NCBI RefSeq assembly: GCF_901709675.1
Contig: NC_051103.1
Span: 7,983,501 to 8,047,500 of the forward strand
DNA length: 64,000 nucleotides
Direction of reading: 5' to 3'
From: Syngnathus acus
Lineage: Eukaryota > Chordata > Actinopteri > Syngnathiformes > Syngnathidae
This document shows, piece by piece, positions 14,286 through 28,800 of the stretch. The position numbers were made by a program, and so were the translations under genes. Position 1 is the stretch's first letter. Each line of letters opens with the position of its first letter. The notes beneath the pieces were generated by a model. It searched no databases. It was not told the DNA's origin and saw only the letters and a list, made by a program, of their open reading frames with translations.

Positions 14286-17200
14286 TTTGTTTCTCCAGGT
14301 ATGGCAATTGAGAACAGACTTTTAATTCCAATGCTGACCTGGCAAAGTAGGCACATATTCATTTTTTTTCTTCTGGCTTTTCTAGAAAACGTTCCAAAAA
14401 GAAAGCTGTTACTAAAAGATTAACCAGCAGATGTGATGAATTAGCAGTCATTCAAAGAAGAAAAGCTCTGGTATTGTCCAAGTGTTTTTTGTTCGAGACT
14501 TACCAAGTGTTATAAGGCTATGCCAGTTGAAGATTGTAGCCATGTGGGTGAGAGAGAAGAGACTTAGCATGTCACTGCTTGTATCTTGGCAGCTTCTACC
14601 TCAGACTGTGCAAATGTTTTACAAATCCATTCTTTTTGCTTTTAACGTCGTAACCGGCCGGCAACGTGTTTCTTAGTCACTGCTCCGCTTCGTCGGAATC
14701 CCAACCCTGAACTGAACTGTTATACACAACATTCCATCACACGGAGTTGCTGTTTAGAAAATTGGCTTCCAATTGCTTCCATCACAGCCAGATATGTTAA
14801 AGTTATAAAGTTGTTTAAAGAGCGCGTCCCCAAAATAGGCTTTGAAATGTATCGAAGAGTAAACATCTTCTGTTGTCTATCTGCAGTGTTTGTATCTAAT
14901 GAACCAAAGAATTAACGATCACTTATAGAATGTTAAATCTCTCTCTATTTCCTCACAGTCAACCTGGTTTGGGATTCTTGGCAGAATGTTCCGAATCACA
15001 TAAAATGTTGAGGAGCGTTTTAAATGTCACAGACACTGAATGTTTAAGAGATTTGTGCCAGGATTATGTCAACACGGATTACTTTTAAATCTTAAACCGG
15101 TTATGAACTTAATGACACATTTCAAATATTTCTTCGTGCCGTCCACATCCATGTTTAATGCAAAATATAAAGTCAGTTATTGATGAGAAATTTCATTTAT
15201 CTTTTGCATTTTCTTCTAAAAAAAAAAAAACCCACTTCTAACCTGTTTTCTTGCATGAGTCGTTCAATTATTTCTTCTGCTGTTCTCTGTATTGTTTGGC
15301 TTGGAATGTAGAGTATTATAAATTCAATAAAATACCATTCCAATCAATAAAACACTCATATCCTAAATATCATCTCCATTTTTCATTCTGTGTTATGCAG
15401 ATAATAAGTCTCCCTTCATTTCAAAGCAACTTCATCTGATCTTCACTGTCTTGTCCTCCCTGCCTGCCATTGTCTCAGCACATTTAAATCTTCGACTTTG
15501 TCTTCCTCCCCAAGCAATCCCGGGCCAAAGTCCTGCCACCTTCACGGTCTGAAAACCTATTTACAGTAGGTGCCGCCTCCTAAAAGCGTCAGATTCCATT
15601 TTAGCGGTGTGTTTGTTTTGGAAATGTAACACAAATCGCAAAAGGAACAACAAAGGAGATAAGATGCTCCATGTCAGGATGGTTTACCTTTCAAACGGTG
15701 AAAACCTCATTGAACGCGTGAAAAGTATTTGTATGTTCCAAGTATAACTATTACCAAGACGGACGGCTCTTCATTCAAGTTAAATTTGATTGAAATCAGT
15801 CATCCCTATGAAACTGAACTTGATCTTTTGACTGCTAGAATTGCAGCGGTCTTTCCGCCTAAACAAATAAAGCAAAAGCGACCATCGTTTTTATTTGGAA
15901 CTATCTGGATATATGAAACCCAATGTGCAGACGATGAAGTTTCGAATATTTGAGAAGAGGGCTTATCTAAATGTTTCTCTAACAGTCTATATTCACAAGG
16001 ACTTTATGATCTAGTGAGCGTACTCGGTCGGGCTCGATTCATCCGAGACACAGCAGACATCCGTTTTTTTCGACTCGGTTGCAGGTTGAGTTTAGAGACT
16101 ATTTGACAGAAATCATATTTGTGGGTAAATTGAATTTCACTTGGAGAGGAATGGTGTTGCAATGGCTGCTTTGCTCTGTTGGAATCGCCAGGTCTCACAT
16201 CACAGTCAGGTCTTAACACAAAGCTAAGCAGGCGACCAAATGTCTTCTACTGCCACTCAGAATGACCGTCACCTTAGAATATCATACAGATTATACCCAT
16301 CAGAAGTAAAGTTAGGCAAACACACGGTAGCCTGACAATATAAATTGTCAACAGCGGATTTTGGACACGGAAATCTAAAGGAAGTTGGGGAATGCATGAA
16401 TGGAAAGTGGCAGAGTGGATTCCAGGGAGGTCCGTGGCTGTTTTGAGGCTGATGGGTATGGTGCGTTCAAACTTGTCACACAAAAGCCCAGCAGAAGTAC
16501 ACTCTCTATAAACTTTCCGGGAGCTTTCTAAACATGAGAGTGCCAGCCTAAGCCAGTGGAGATTGAGCAGGGGGGCAGAGAGAAAATGACGCACACACAA
16601 TTGGTGGCGGCATTGCTGTTGTGCCAGATGATATGGTTCCTTTGTATTTATATTGTACTTTATGTATTTAGATTACATGCTTTTTTTCTATTGAGCAAGT
16701 CAAACACACAGGCCATTAGTCATGTTGCCAGAAGGGAGTCGACTCACCTCACCGGCACAGATTGCTGCACACGGCCACAGTGATGTCATCAAAGTTGTTT
16801 CAAGACAGGTGGAGTACTTGCAGATAGATCTTTGGACGTCATGAACGGCCTGTGGACATCACATTGGAAGAAAAGTGTATATTACATGTTCTTAAATTCG
16901 ACTTTCATCCATTAAAATGATCAAGATGTACAATTAGCTGCAGTCAGACTCTGCTCATCTGAAATTTGTTTGCTATTTATTCAAGAGGCACACTCTGTTG
17001 AGTAAGGGAAACCTGGAGTTCTCATTTATTGTGTAGTCTTAGATTATTCTGCAGTCTTAGTAATTATCTGTAAAAAAAAAAATGAAACATAGTTTAAGTA
17101 TTATTTGGAATACTCCAATACCAAATATGCTAATGATTTATAGATAAACAAACAAATAAACACATTACATTCAATTACAATGGTTTGTCGGATGATGGAT

Positions 17201-18023
17201 TTTTCAAATATTTTGAGGCAAATGTGCCTTGAATGCGTGAGATAGAAAATGTTGGTGATGGAATTATCACAATGTGTGACATCAGCATGGAGCGCAAGCT
17301 GTCATACATTTCACTAGCTTTCATTTCAGTCATTGCGTTTGTTTGGCTTTTTGTGACATTCTTGCCCCCTGAAAGACAATCCATCTTAACAATGGCTGAT
17401 GAAAACACAAATACTCACTGGAGGATTTTGTTGACCTCAAGATGACAGCTCATAATGCTCGTAAATATATTTTTCACTTGTGGTTGAAAAAGTAGCTTCC
17501 AATCATTGGCAAAGGTGATTCCGAATTTCCAGCTGCTAAAATGAAGGACCGAACTTTATGCAATCTGATGAGAGTCTGACGTCTTTTTCCCTGGTTTTCT
17601 CAGTAATTTACTTTGCTCTGCTTCTTTATCTCGTCTCCGATCATAAACTGATATTACACAGTGTCCACTCGAGTCGCAAAAGTCAGCAGACCACCATGTT
17701 TGTTGGCACGTGAATAACATTCAAATATGACATGTCGCAATTCCTGCCTGGCCTATTTGGTCAAAATCACAAATTGGTTCACATAGTGCGTTAAAATGGT
17801 TCTCTGTGTTCCTGTGAATTGGATTCGTTCAAGTTCAGTTCAGAAGAGGTCATGGTCGCATCTCCTCCTCTATGTGTGTATTCCCTAAAATGTTCATCCT
17901 CTCCGTAGTCAAGTATTCCAAATTGTATTTTTTATTTATTTTTTTAAACTGTGACAATGCTACCTGACTTTCCAAATATGCACAGTACACTTTTGAATTC
18001 TCAGATCGACACAGGTTGCCTTC
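14286..18023. other. Non-coding, no gene seen
   Basis: AT-rich sequence without a supportable gene. The frame at 15,729-15,953 gives a plain-looking 74-residue peptide with no family resemblance and no partner exon. Confidence 0.55.
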
Positions 18024-18031
18024 CCCTATAG

Positions 18032-18294
18032 CAGGGGTGTCAAAATTAAGGGCCATTCAAATTGTCAACCCAAATAAATATTGGATATATGTATAGTGTA
18101 GGCAACACAACAAACTGATGAATAACTCGTTTTCAAAACAGAGACTAATAAAAACTATTCAAATGTTTAAAAATGAAATATTGAAACCAAATATTTCAAA
18201 CTAAAAAGATGCACAATTTGTCTTTGCGGGCCACCTAAAATGATGCGGCGGGCCGTATCTGGCCGTATCCGGGGCCTTGACTTTGACACCGGTG
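18032..18294 (+). mobile_element. Intact hAT-like MITE with 8-bp target duplication
   Basis: The unit starts CAGGGGTGTCAAA and ends TTTGACACCGGTG, imperfect inverted termini of about 13 bp. It is flanked by perfect 8-bp direct repeats CCCTATAG at 18,024-18,031 and 18,295-18,302, the target-site length expected for hAT transposons. It is 263 bp long with no open frame, so it is non-autonomous. Related copies or fragments lie at about 9,430, 48,049 and 53,540. Confidence 0.9.
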
Positions 18295-18302
18295 CCCTAT
18301 AG

Positions 18303-19982
18303 CTTGCCGTTCTAGTCCCTTTGAGACCGGGGTCAAAGGCGGCATAGATATCTTACACAAACTCATCTACCACACTCCAGTGAATTTGACTGGACAAGCT
18401 TTGGAAGATGATGGGTTCATAACAAGCAGTTTATTATCATAACACTCGGCACACATCTGGTGAACTGTAAAATATGAACGTGTCCTCAACTCTGGAAGAT
18501 CTTAATCTCTCTCGGCGTGTGCATTCAGACAAGACAATGGCTGCTACTTGCTCATACCATTTTGTTGATGTTAAATGTGTGTATAAGTGGTCCGGGGACA
18601 TAATTCACCATTTTTACAGGAAAGTGTTGATTAAATGCTTGCGGCTTAATTCTTTGTGTGATTGATGAGGACCAAAGCCATCAAACTAAACAGTCTATAC
18701 TATAGAGGCCCAGCTGTTTTTAGCCCAGTGCTGCTTTTTACTCCTACTTCCTTATGCGGGGATAAAATCATTTCCAACAGGCAAGAAACAACAATAAATC
18801 AAGTTTCTTCATGAATGATTATCTCAAAACTGCGTCGACATAACTGAAATGAATTGACCAGAATCCAAACAATTTGAATAAATATTGCGTGTTTTTGTGG
18901 TCCATCGCTCCCAACTTTCAGCCCAAAAAAAACCCCACACAATTTACTGTAGCTTCGTCATGTTTATTTGAAACATCTGACCTTGTGACTTCATTGGATG
19001 CTGTATCTGCCCTAAGTTACAGCAGCTCTGTGTATGCATCAACTGTCACTGGCTGCTTTTAGGGGCCTTCTAGACTAAACCACCATGGTCATAAAACAGG
19101 TAAAAGTCACCAAAAATCTCGGGCTTGTTTAATGTACTTTCAAATTAAGAACCATAATAATCCTGTGCTTTAGATTAAACCCAAATATGAGCTGAAGCTG
19201 AAAAGATGCGGTGCATTTTACCTTCATCTTTTCTTGTTTTCTACCCAGAAGCGCGTTTTGTTGATTCCTTGCCATACTTGTAAATAAGTCAGCTAATTCT
19301 TTAAGTCGTCCTTTGCATTTGCAGCCTCTATATCATGTTTATAAATGCAACATCACGTTTTTGGATCGTTCTTCAAAAGCTCCGGTCTGTGTTTACAGGT
19401 TGAGAGAGAGAGAGGGGCTGGGCTCCAGGATATGGAGCCTGTACTCTTTTACAACGTTGTCTTGTCTGTCACTTGACAGTTGACTGCTGCTCAGCAAACA
19501 GCTCGGTTATATTTTCCATTCGAAAAATCCCAGAGGTCACCAGTATGTCTGACTATTTGTTGAAGCCAGATGGGGGTTTTCTTATAAACAAGTGTATTTA
19601 TACGGACTGTGGCACCTGACGCCGTAACAATAATGACACTGGTCTAAGTTGCCATAAGTCACTTAAATAGTTTCATGATAGCCAAGTTATTATTATGAAA
19701 TGGCAAATTATTCAGAATCTTACCAAAAGGTCTATTAATAAAAAACACAAACTTGCTGGTGATTATTCTATTCAACGTCTACCCTGAAGCCTGACCTGGG
19801 TTAAGCATGCCCAAACTACTCACTAAGGAGACATCAAGAACGTGTCTGTAACAGATGCTGAAACTACCATTCCTAGATAGCCCAGCTCCTAATGTTTACA
19901 TGAGCTTTCCAGTGTCTACAGCTATCGTGTTTCAGGCCACAAAACGGGTCCGGTGTGACACAACAAGCCCCTTGTTGGCCAG
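18303..19982. other. Non-coding, no gene seen
   Basis: Nothing beyond short chance reading frames and a GAGA-type run near 19,404-19,415. Confidence 0.5.
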
Positions 19983-20049
19983 GATGGGCAAACATGAAAT
20001 ATCGTGACCGCTTCATGAAGCAAATTTGAAGCTTCGTTTTCCCATCACC
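19983..20049 (-). repeat. MITE fragment (GTGATGGG / GAAGCTTC family)
   Basis: On the minus strand it reads TGGTGATGGGAAAACGAAGC and continues to a TTCATGAAGC word. The same words recur at 45,791-45,826 and, more diverged, at 56,907-56,945. I infer a second hAT-like non-autonomous family; no complete copy with target duplications is visible in the window. Confidence 0.55.
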
Positions 20050-23000
20050 AATTTACTCATTGAATTGGCCGTGGCATGTCTGAAATCACTAGTTCCAGCA
20101 TCTTGACTTCATCGTGGCTCATACGCCTTACAAAGTCCTTACAAACTGAGCTCTCTTGAAGACTATAAAATCCATGCTTTGAATATTCTCTGAGTTGATG
20201 AATGGAGCAGGGAATCCCCCCTTATCAATCCCTACTGTTTATTAATTCACAATCAACAGTGGAAATCCTGGACTAACCCCATCATAAATTACGTATTAGA
20301 GTCCATGAAAAACATGGTCGCCTGAATGTTCCAGATAACAACAGAGGCATTCAAGGAACGAGATGGCCAGATGTGATCACCCAAAGTAATAACTAGTGAA
20401 TGATGAGCAGGACTGATGAAGAGATTCAGTAAATGTTACTTGCTGCACCTTTGGGTGAAGATATGAAAAATGAAGCAACAAAACCGCTTTGTTATTCCCC
20501 ATGAAATACTACAAGCTGTCTTTTTGCTCTGACTGAAATAAAGATAATGAACATTTCCATTCAATTGAAAGTAACAATAAACTATGCATCAGGCTTGGTA
20601 GCGCACAACTATAATAGGAAATACTAGTCACCAAAAGACCACCTTTGGGGTTGTCCCTCCATTTCTTCCTCAACGATGTCCGTGTCAAATAGAAACTTTG
20701 AGATAACCTCAGAATTTTATGGTCTCATAAATAGCCTTTGTCTCACTTTATTCTTCATTTACACAGAACATAAAAATCACACAGAATTGCTATGTTGAGC
20801 TACTGACTGGAATACGTCACAGCTTTGTCACTTTTGGCCATATGCCTGTGTTGTTTAAAAGCACAGACAGCAAAAATGTAACACTAATAAAGTTCTAGAC
20901 TTAAAACCTTTCCTTTACTCAAAAAAGGATATTTTCGATGAGTTATAATGGCCTGAGCATCTGACAGTTCCTGCCGTGCTGGGGGTCATCAAGGGACTCT
21001 TTTTAAATATGTGGATGACAACATTCACAGCACCTGAGCCTCCATGAAGATTATTTTGATGGATTTAAATGCCATCTTTTACGACAGCAGCCCTGGCAAT
21101 CGCATGTCACATAAACACTCCCATTTACGTTGGTTTCCGAATGAAAATAAAGCAATCTCCCTTGTGTTGATGGTGGCAGCTTCTTGACTTCTTGTGACTG
21201 GTTGGCTTTGTGCCTCTGTCAGCTGTCCAGTGTTTGCAAGACCCTGTGCAGCCCTCTGCAGGTGTCCAACACGCTGCCTGTCTCCTGGACGCTTAGAGTG
21301 GTCCTTGGAGCATTTAATAGCAATCAAGACCCACACTTGACTGCCCTGTGAGTCACTTCTCATCTCCAGTCACCTCAACTCCCCTTCCAGAGAGTCATGG
21401 AGAACAGAGTGTGTACATCACAGTGTGAGGCACAGAACTAAGTCAGCCGGAACAGCTTGAGGGCTGCTATGAACTGAGTTTAAACTAGTGTAAAAGACAC
21501 AGCAAACATCCATTTGAGTGTTTGCATTTCAAAGATCCTCTGCAGCATCTGGAACTGGATGACAGCCCAACATTTAGTTTGAGGAATACAAAAACAGAGT
21601 TGAGAATTTTCATATCTTGCATACATGTCAATTTTTTAATAACTTTTTTACTTTGGCATGCGTCCCTGAATCAGCCATCAGCACAAAAAGGGACCTTCCT
21701 GTCTCCTGAACAAACGGCAAACAACAGTAGCCCCCAAAGTGTTTGTATGAAAAATGAACTCCAGAAGTGAGTCCCAGACATGTTTTCTATGCAGGCCGCC
21801 TGCCTTCACTTCATTTGCTAAAACTTCTCGAGGGGCCTGCACCTTAGGGCACCAAAAACATACAGATTTGTTTTCTTTAATAAGATCTGCTTGGAGAATA
21901 GAATGGGACGATGTAACACATACATGGACAGTATTTAAGGCTTTGTAATAAAAACATGTTGTTCAAGAGAGGGGGGGGGGGGGCGGTTGCAGTATTATCA
22001 CTACTGTAATATAACTATAGATTATTTGCGGTCATTATCAAATAAGCATAAGATCCCAAAGTCTAGTAGAAGTACCTAATTTGTCATTCCTGGCTAAGTT
22101 AGAAAGCACTAGCACAATTGTTGATTGTAGATGTAATCAACATTTGCTCTGTTTATTGATGTTCAAGCCTGAAAGCTTGTAATATCTACAGGACATCTAT
22201 TTGACACATTTAGGGTTTAAGTAAAAAAAAAAAAAAAAGGACTGACTGGTTGTTTTCTGTGACTATCTGTCCCGTTCTAGGAAGAAAATGCTGAATCCAC
22301 TCAGTCCATATCTTGACACAAAGATTACATGGAGTGCATTTGAAGGAATAAAAAGGGTTCGCACATCAAAATAAACATGAGTCCAGCTTAACAGTAACGT
22401 GCGTTTAGCTCAGAAACGAGACAACAGTAAACAGTAAATCAAAGTCCGTTAAAAGGCTGTAGGAGACCGAGACTCCTCCATGCAACATCAGGAGTAAACG
22501 CTTTAATGAAATCTTAACTGATGGGCTTTGCTTAAAAGCCCACCCAGCCTGAGATAGGACCCTCGCTGACAATTTATACCATGTTGACAACCCCCTCCTG
22601 GATCAGGTGAAGATACTCCACGGGAAACAAAGCAGAACACAAAAAGATGCTCATCTATCTTGTTCGAATTTACTGCCATGACGCCAATTGCTTCATCTGA
22701 TTGTTTTCAACGCCACCATATCTGAAGGAAAAGGACAACTTATGGAAAGCTTGAGGGCAGAATGTGTATAAAAACAAACAAGGCTGTCTTCAAAAGAGCC
22801 AGGTTTTGTATGGTCTGATGTTATCTGAGGCCACACCAGAGGGAATGATGCTCTGGATCTGTGTCACACACCAAAAAAAAAAACACTTGGCACTTCAAGA
22901 TGAAGAGATAGCAAGTTCCCACTTAACAGTCGTCCTTTTATCGATTGTCTCATCCTCGGCGAGATGCGAGCTAGCTATAGTATCCCCCCTTTTTCGCTAA

Positions 23001-25734
23001 TGATTCACAGAAGAAGGAGTGAATAGACATTAGGACACGCAACTTGAAGCACGGTGTTTACGACTTGAGCGTATCTTTAACATAGTGGGATTTTAATCTT
23101 TATATGCTCAAGATACTGGTCAGTGACCAGTGGTCACCAAATGTATGATGTCACACTTCCCGCATTGAAGATTATTCTTGTGAATCATCCAATGGAACGC
23201 AACGATGTAACATTCATTTTTGGACTTCAATACGGCGGTTTATCGGGGTCTCGTGACCTTTTAAGGTCAACTCATTCACACAGTGATTTAACAATACATT
23301 GCACGGGACGCCAAGGAAATTTCGCATTTTTTCCCCAATATACTTGTCCATGGTGTGCCAAACTTAGAAGCTTGACAGTAACTTAAATGACAATGATTTG
23401 ACTATTTTGACCATATATTGTTTCCTTTTCCAGAACATTTTATTCTACATCACTTGAATCAGCATAGTTTATTTTTGGTAAATGACGGTGCTTTGTTTGA
23501 ATTTGATACAATGTCACAGCAAATAAATAGTTAAGCATCTCTTTTAAAATAAATTGTATGTGCCAGATAAAACAAATGAGGTTGAAGTTAATAATGAAGC
23601 CATCTGATGAGTAATGCATGCTCAAATGTCCATGGGAGGATTCACAGCCCCAATCAACCTGTCAGTAATGGAAGCCTGGACATCAAAAGACCAAGGTGAC
23701 ACTATCTGAGAAACCATTGGAGTTCAATCTTTATTTTTAGACTGATGCAGTCCCAGCGGAGTCTTGGAATAGCGAAAGCAACAGCGCGTTTCCCTCTGCA
23801 CTGCAAAGTTTTCCATGATGTCATGTGTAGCGCAGGAGAGATGCTAATTGAAGAGGCAGATGAACACAAACAGGAATCTCCACAAATTCAAACGCTCACT
23901 TCATCCCCCTCATTCTTCAAATCAGTTTCCAGACAGAAGCGACGTAGGAGAGACTTGACTTTGGCGACTTGGCATCGAACGCACCTTCCCCTGCCCCACC
24001 CTTGTCGAAAGCATTTTAGTAGTCCACATGATGGCATCATTAACACAAGTTTGACATGAGTGGACTTACTGCTGCCTCTTCTCTGTGGAATTAAATATAA
24101 AGCATATATAAACATAGAACACGGCCTGTGCCTTGTCCCTTTTGTCGACTGCAAGAGACCCAGCCGAGAAATGAAATATTATATTTGCTTTATTGTTGAT
24201 GAATCTTCCTGGGTGTTCCTCCCCTGTCTTTTGTCCTGCCAAGTTCATAAGATGATGTCATTATCGAGAAAACACCACCAGTGTGTCAACAATACGAAAT
24301 ATAAAAAAAATAACTGGCTGTCCCTGAGTGACTAACACCACCCAGAGTCGCTTTCTACTTTTTACTGTCTTCAGTAAGTGTGATATAAATAAACATTCCT
24401 ACACAGCATACTGTTTATTTCACTTTAGAGGATTGTTTGAATGTATCCATTACGTAAACTCCCTGGATATAAAATCAGCTATATCTGATGGGACCATTCA
24501 TCTATTTTCCACACTGCTTATACGGCCGTGGAGGAATTGGAGCTGACTTTGTATCACATTTGATTTAAAATAGCAACGAAGGTCTTCTTATGCTAATTTG
24601 AAATCCACACCACTTAAAGTTGACACAATTATTGTGGTGAGACATATTTTGTATCAAATATCAATAATATAGATTTGATACAGTGACCGTTAATTTAATT
24701 TCATATTTCATTGTGTTTTAGTGAACCCTATTTATGCATCTTTCTATATTGTGACACACCTTGGGGAATATTATCTTTATGATTCCTCTTCTAAATGGGA
24801 TTTGCAGATTTGTAAGCTACAGAAGCGAATGTTTTTGGAAACAATTCAACTTTGCGTGATTGTCATTAATATGCCCCGGACAAATGTAATATTGAAGGAA
24901 TTATGGGCTCACTCCAGAAGCTCTGATTCAAAGAATTCATTATTTGGAAAGGTCTTCATGAGGACAATTAAAGGAAAGAGTGTCACCATAAATACCAGCC
25001 ACGGTTATTAAAAGCCTTCCGGATTTATAATGTGGACGCAGTAACACGCACCAACAAACATGCGGGAGATGGGAAAATTAAAGTTCACGCAAATCAAACA
25101 TATCTGTAATCTCGGAAGTATCAGTAAATAGTAGAGTGTAACATTTAGAACAAACAAGGATCGACGTGAGCATTATTTCTTTATCAGCTCTTAGCCCAGA
25201 ATGATAAAAACCATCTCGGATTATCTCTCCGAAAGCTCCGGAAAAGATGAGGTCACTGAGCTATATTCGGAGAGCTTTAACGACGGCATATTAAACAAAA
25301 CGCTTCTAAAATTCAATTAAGAAACCACTCGGCCACAATGACCTGAAAATAACCCAGAGTTATTCTAAAACAAAAGGCTCTGCCGCCCAGCCGCCGTGCC
25401 GCCTCACATGTGGTTTGGAAACAGGAGTTCTTAAAACCGCAGATTGTGAGCGGCTGCAGAGATTAATGAAGACTTTCTTTTTCCAGGTGTTGTATTGTGG
25501 ATACAAGAGCTTTGGCCCGTGAATTTCGACCAAGACGAGAAATCCGCACGGTAGAAATGAAAACAGTAACACAATATACAGCTCTGATCCGGCTCACGAC
25601 CAGAGGTTGGAAGCGCATTCCAGAAAGAGAAGCGGGAGCAGACAGATCATTCCAAGATATTGATCAGGGGTTTAGGAACATCCTTTTATGTGAAAGGGGG
25701 GAAACCATCTTCTCAAATATTGGAAAAAAATAAT
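20050..25734. other. Non-coding, no gene seen
   Basis: No gene supported. A poly-G run lies at about 21,971-21,983 and poly-A runs near 22,222-22,238 and 22,872-22,883. Confidence 0.55.
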
Positions 25735-25825
25735 CAAATATACATATACGTATAATATAGTATTTGCATATGTATGTGTATATATACTAATATACATATA
25801 TTATAATATATATTATAATAATCCT
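25735..25825. repeat. AT-rich low-complexity tract
   Basis: Dense alternation of TATA, ATAC and ATAT words containing several short self-complementary stretches. It looks like a decayed (TA)n microsatellite. No function is inferred. Confidence 0.7.
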
Positions 25826-28800
25826 ATGATGTAATTATCAGAAGACTCATTTTTAGAATAAGCTTCTGAAAGTCATCCTCTAGACCTTTCTTTGAGTCTC
25901 AGCTTGATGCTGCCACATATTTATGAAAATTCACCTCCAATATTGGATGACAAATTGGAGCAACAACAGTGAAAATTTGAAGAACCTTTTCAGAAATACA
26001 AGGGTCTGGACCAATATTTTTCTTGAAACTTAATACACTATGAATTAGACGCAAGGCTGAGCAAAATTAGAATTTGTTCATTTGGATTATTTTTCTCTTA
26101 AATAGTCAACTTTTTTTGGTTATGAGGTCATGTAGCAAAAATCAATGATATCATGGTATCGCTAGAAAAGCACGTGTCCAGTCATTAGGCCCTAGTTCAT
26201 TCATATTGCATAAAGCTGCTTTCAAGTTACGCAAAAACAAAGAAATAAACATTTTGAGTTAAGATCATTCCCAGCACAACTAGGTCATGTCTTCCAAGCA
26301 GCACATCTGACTGACTTTCCATCATTACACTTTCCATCATTTGCGTGGAAGTTCAACTTTTGACCTTTTCGTCATTTACAGCCACTCAACTCCAAAACAC
26401 GCTGAATGCAACACTGTTTTTGTTGAGCATTCTTTTTTAACTGCAATCACAGATCATAAAAATATCACATTAAAGCCTTTCTGCTCTGCTTTTATTGCAC
26501 CAATAACCCCCATAACGTAGACATTTGAAAGAAATATGTATGATGGGCCAAGTACAATACACCCTGCTTCTAATAACCGTGCACCAATGTACACAATGTA
26601 GCACGGAAAGTTGCATGCAAGGTGAAATCATTCCATTGTATTCTCTCTCTCTAGCCGTTCCACTAATGAATAAAAATCATTCATTTTTACGGCTTTACTT
26701 GTGATCTACCCAGGTACCCATTTGTCAAAAGTAGGAGAAAGTTAGAACCATATGGAAATTTCAATGGGAGACACCTGGTTGCCATTACGGCTATGCAGAA
26801 AATATTCCACACACACACACATTGGGATACAAGACTCACACACAAACAATGGAATAAGAAGCACATAGCACAGTGATGTGTTGTGCGATGATAGCATGGA
26901 TTGTCAACCTCTGTCATTTGATTGTTCTTCTAGCATCATTTTTTTTTCTCCAAATATAAGATATTGGTCTAATTTCAAATCTAAGATAAACATCTGACAA
27001 TGTGACAATCCAAACATCCAATCACAATTTCTTGTGCCCAGCCAGCATGAGAAAATACCGTGCTTTGATTCTGACCTTTGGATTCTTTGTTCTTCATTAA
27101 AGTAGGGAACCGCGAATCCATGAAATGTTGCCTCCAAATATCTCCTAAATGCTGTCCATCCCATAGGCCAAGTATAACATGGAAGCACGGGTTATATTTT
27201 TAGAGTTTGTGCCTACATACCAGAAGCTATGGGAATCAGCTTCAGCAAAAATAACACAATATCAACTTTTATATTGCCATCACGCTCCGGCCAATTGGAT
27301 GTCGATGCTATCAGGGTTTAAGTGAAGATGTTCTTCAATTAACGCCCAGGACAGCAATCTAGTCTGATCATTTTCTGTTTATGTACCTTGTTCTTCATTT
27401 TCAGAAGACCTTGGAAATTTCATTAAAACCAAGAAGCAGGTATCTGGCTTTTGATCCACTGTTTGCTTTCGTTTGACAGACGGCTGTCCGATGATACTAA
27501 GACACGCGCTACTTGGCTTTTCGATCAAATTATAAACAGCAAAATCCTGCTGAAAGAATGTTTTGCATCGAATAAAAAGAGAAGAATTGGACCAGATGAG
27601 TTTGTTTTATATGTAAAGTTGATATCAAACTATCTTATTTACTTATGTAGAACCAATCTCAAAATATCTCCAGTATCCTGAAATTAACACTTCAGAAATC
27701 CAGGTAATATCCAACGTAGATTCCAACATACTCTTAAAAATAATGAATAAAAAAAAAATATAAATCATAAATAAAAAATTATATAAATATAAAAAGGAAA
27801 AAAAAATGTTATCAATAAAACCTAATGAGATCCAATTCTGAGTTATGAGGTCTGTTTTTTTTTTGGTGCTCCTTTTTTCCGCAATGTACACCCTTCCCAC
27901 GTTCTTTGTACATTTAAAGTATGCCAACTTTAATGAAAGAGAATTTCTTTTGCTATATCAGTATGTTTTATTGATGAATGTGAATGTAGTTTTTCATCAA
28001 ATACCAAGAGCCCTTTCACAACTGGCCTGTCTTGCTGGTATGCAAGCTAGTGGCCAGCGTGCTCTCTGACCTGTAGAGTCTGGAGCCAACAGCAGACCTT
28101 TGGAGAATTTCAGACAGCCGTCCCCACAGGCCATAAGTGTTCCTGTGTCTGACAGACAGGAATGATAAGGGTCGCCGTGTAGCACGTTTCCAACCACTAA
28201 GCAGCCAAATCCAGCCATTAAATACAAGGTCAAACAAGGTATTCAAACCCATCACTAGATGAGCAGGATTCCAACAAGGCCAAACTGGTCTAAAAAAATT
28301 CAATCGTATACAGCAGCGTCTTCCTCTGTAAATCATTTGAACACATTGTAATTGTTTTCATTTATTTAATACAACTGACAATTTTCTGTACTTTTCTAAT
28401 GCAAGTTGCAATAATGACTGAATTTAAATTCACCTTGTAAGGATTTCTGTGCTTCTTTTTAACTATGTACCATTGCATCGTGAAAAAGAGCAAGCCGTTT
28501 TCAAATTCTTTCATTTGTAAAACACCACTAAAGCTAGACTGACCAAAAGTATAGATTTTTGAAAAATAAACTTACTAAAATGAGCTTATCATGAGATTTT
28601 GGCCCAACCAACAAACACTATGAAAGTTCGTATCAGCCTTATATTATTGTTTCTAAGGGAGATGTGATTTAGGTCCAAGGGTGGATGTGATAAGTTGAGA
28701 GGCCTTCACAGAACGAGTGGAAACGTGATCTCGACGCGTACATTTCTGTGCGGTCGAGGACACTGTGGGGTCGTCACAATCTCTCCCGCCGCCGTTTATG

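Noticed and set aside
21079-21363. 94-residue minus-strand frame as a small gene
   Set aside because: Composition is plausible but there is no known family, no promoter or poly(A) context and no neighbouring exon.
25735-25825. AT-rich tract as a replication origin or matrix attachment site
   Set aside because: Low-complexity (TA)-like sequence is common in vertebrate intergenic DNA and nothing specific supports either role.
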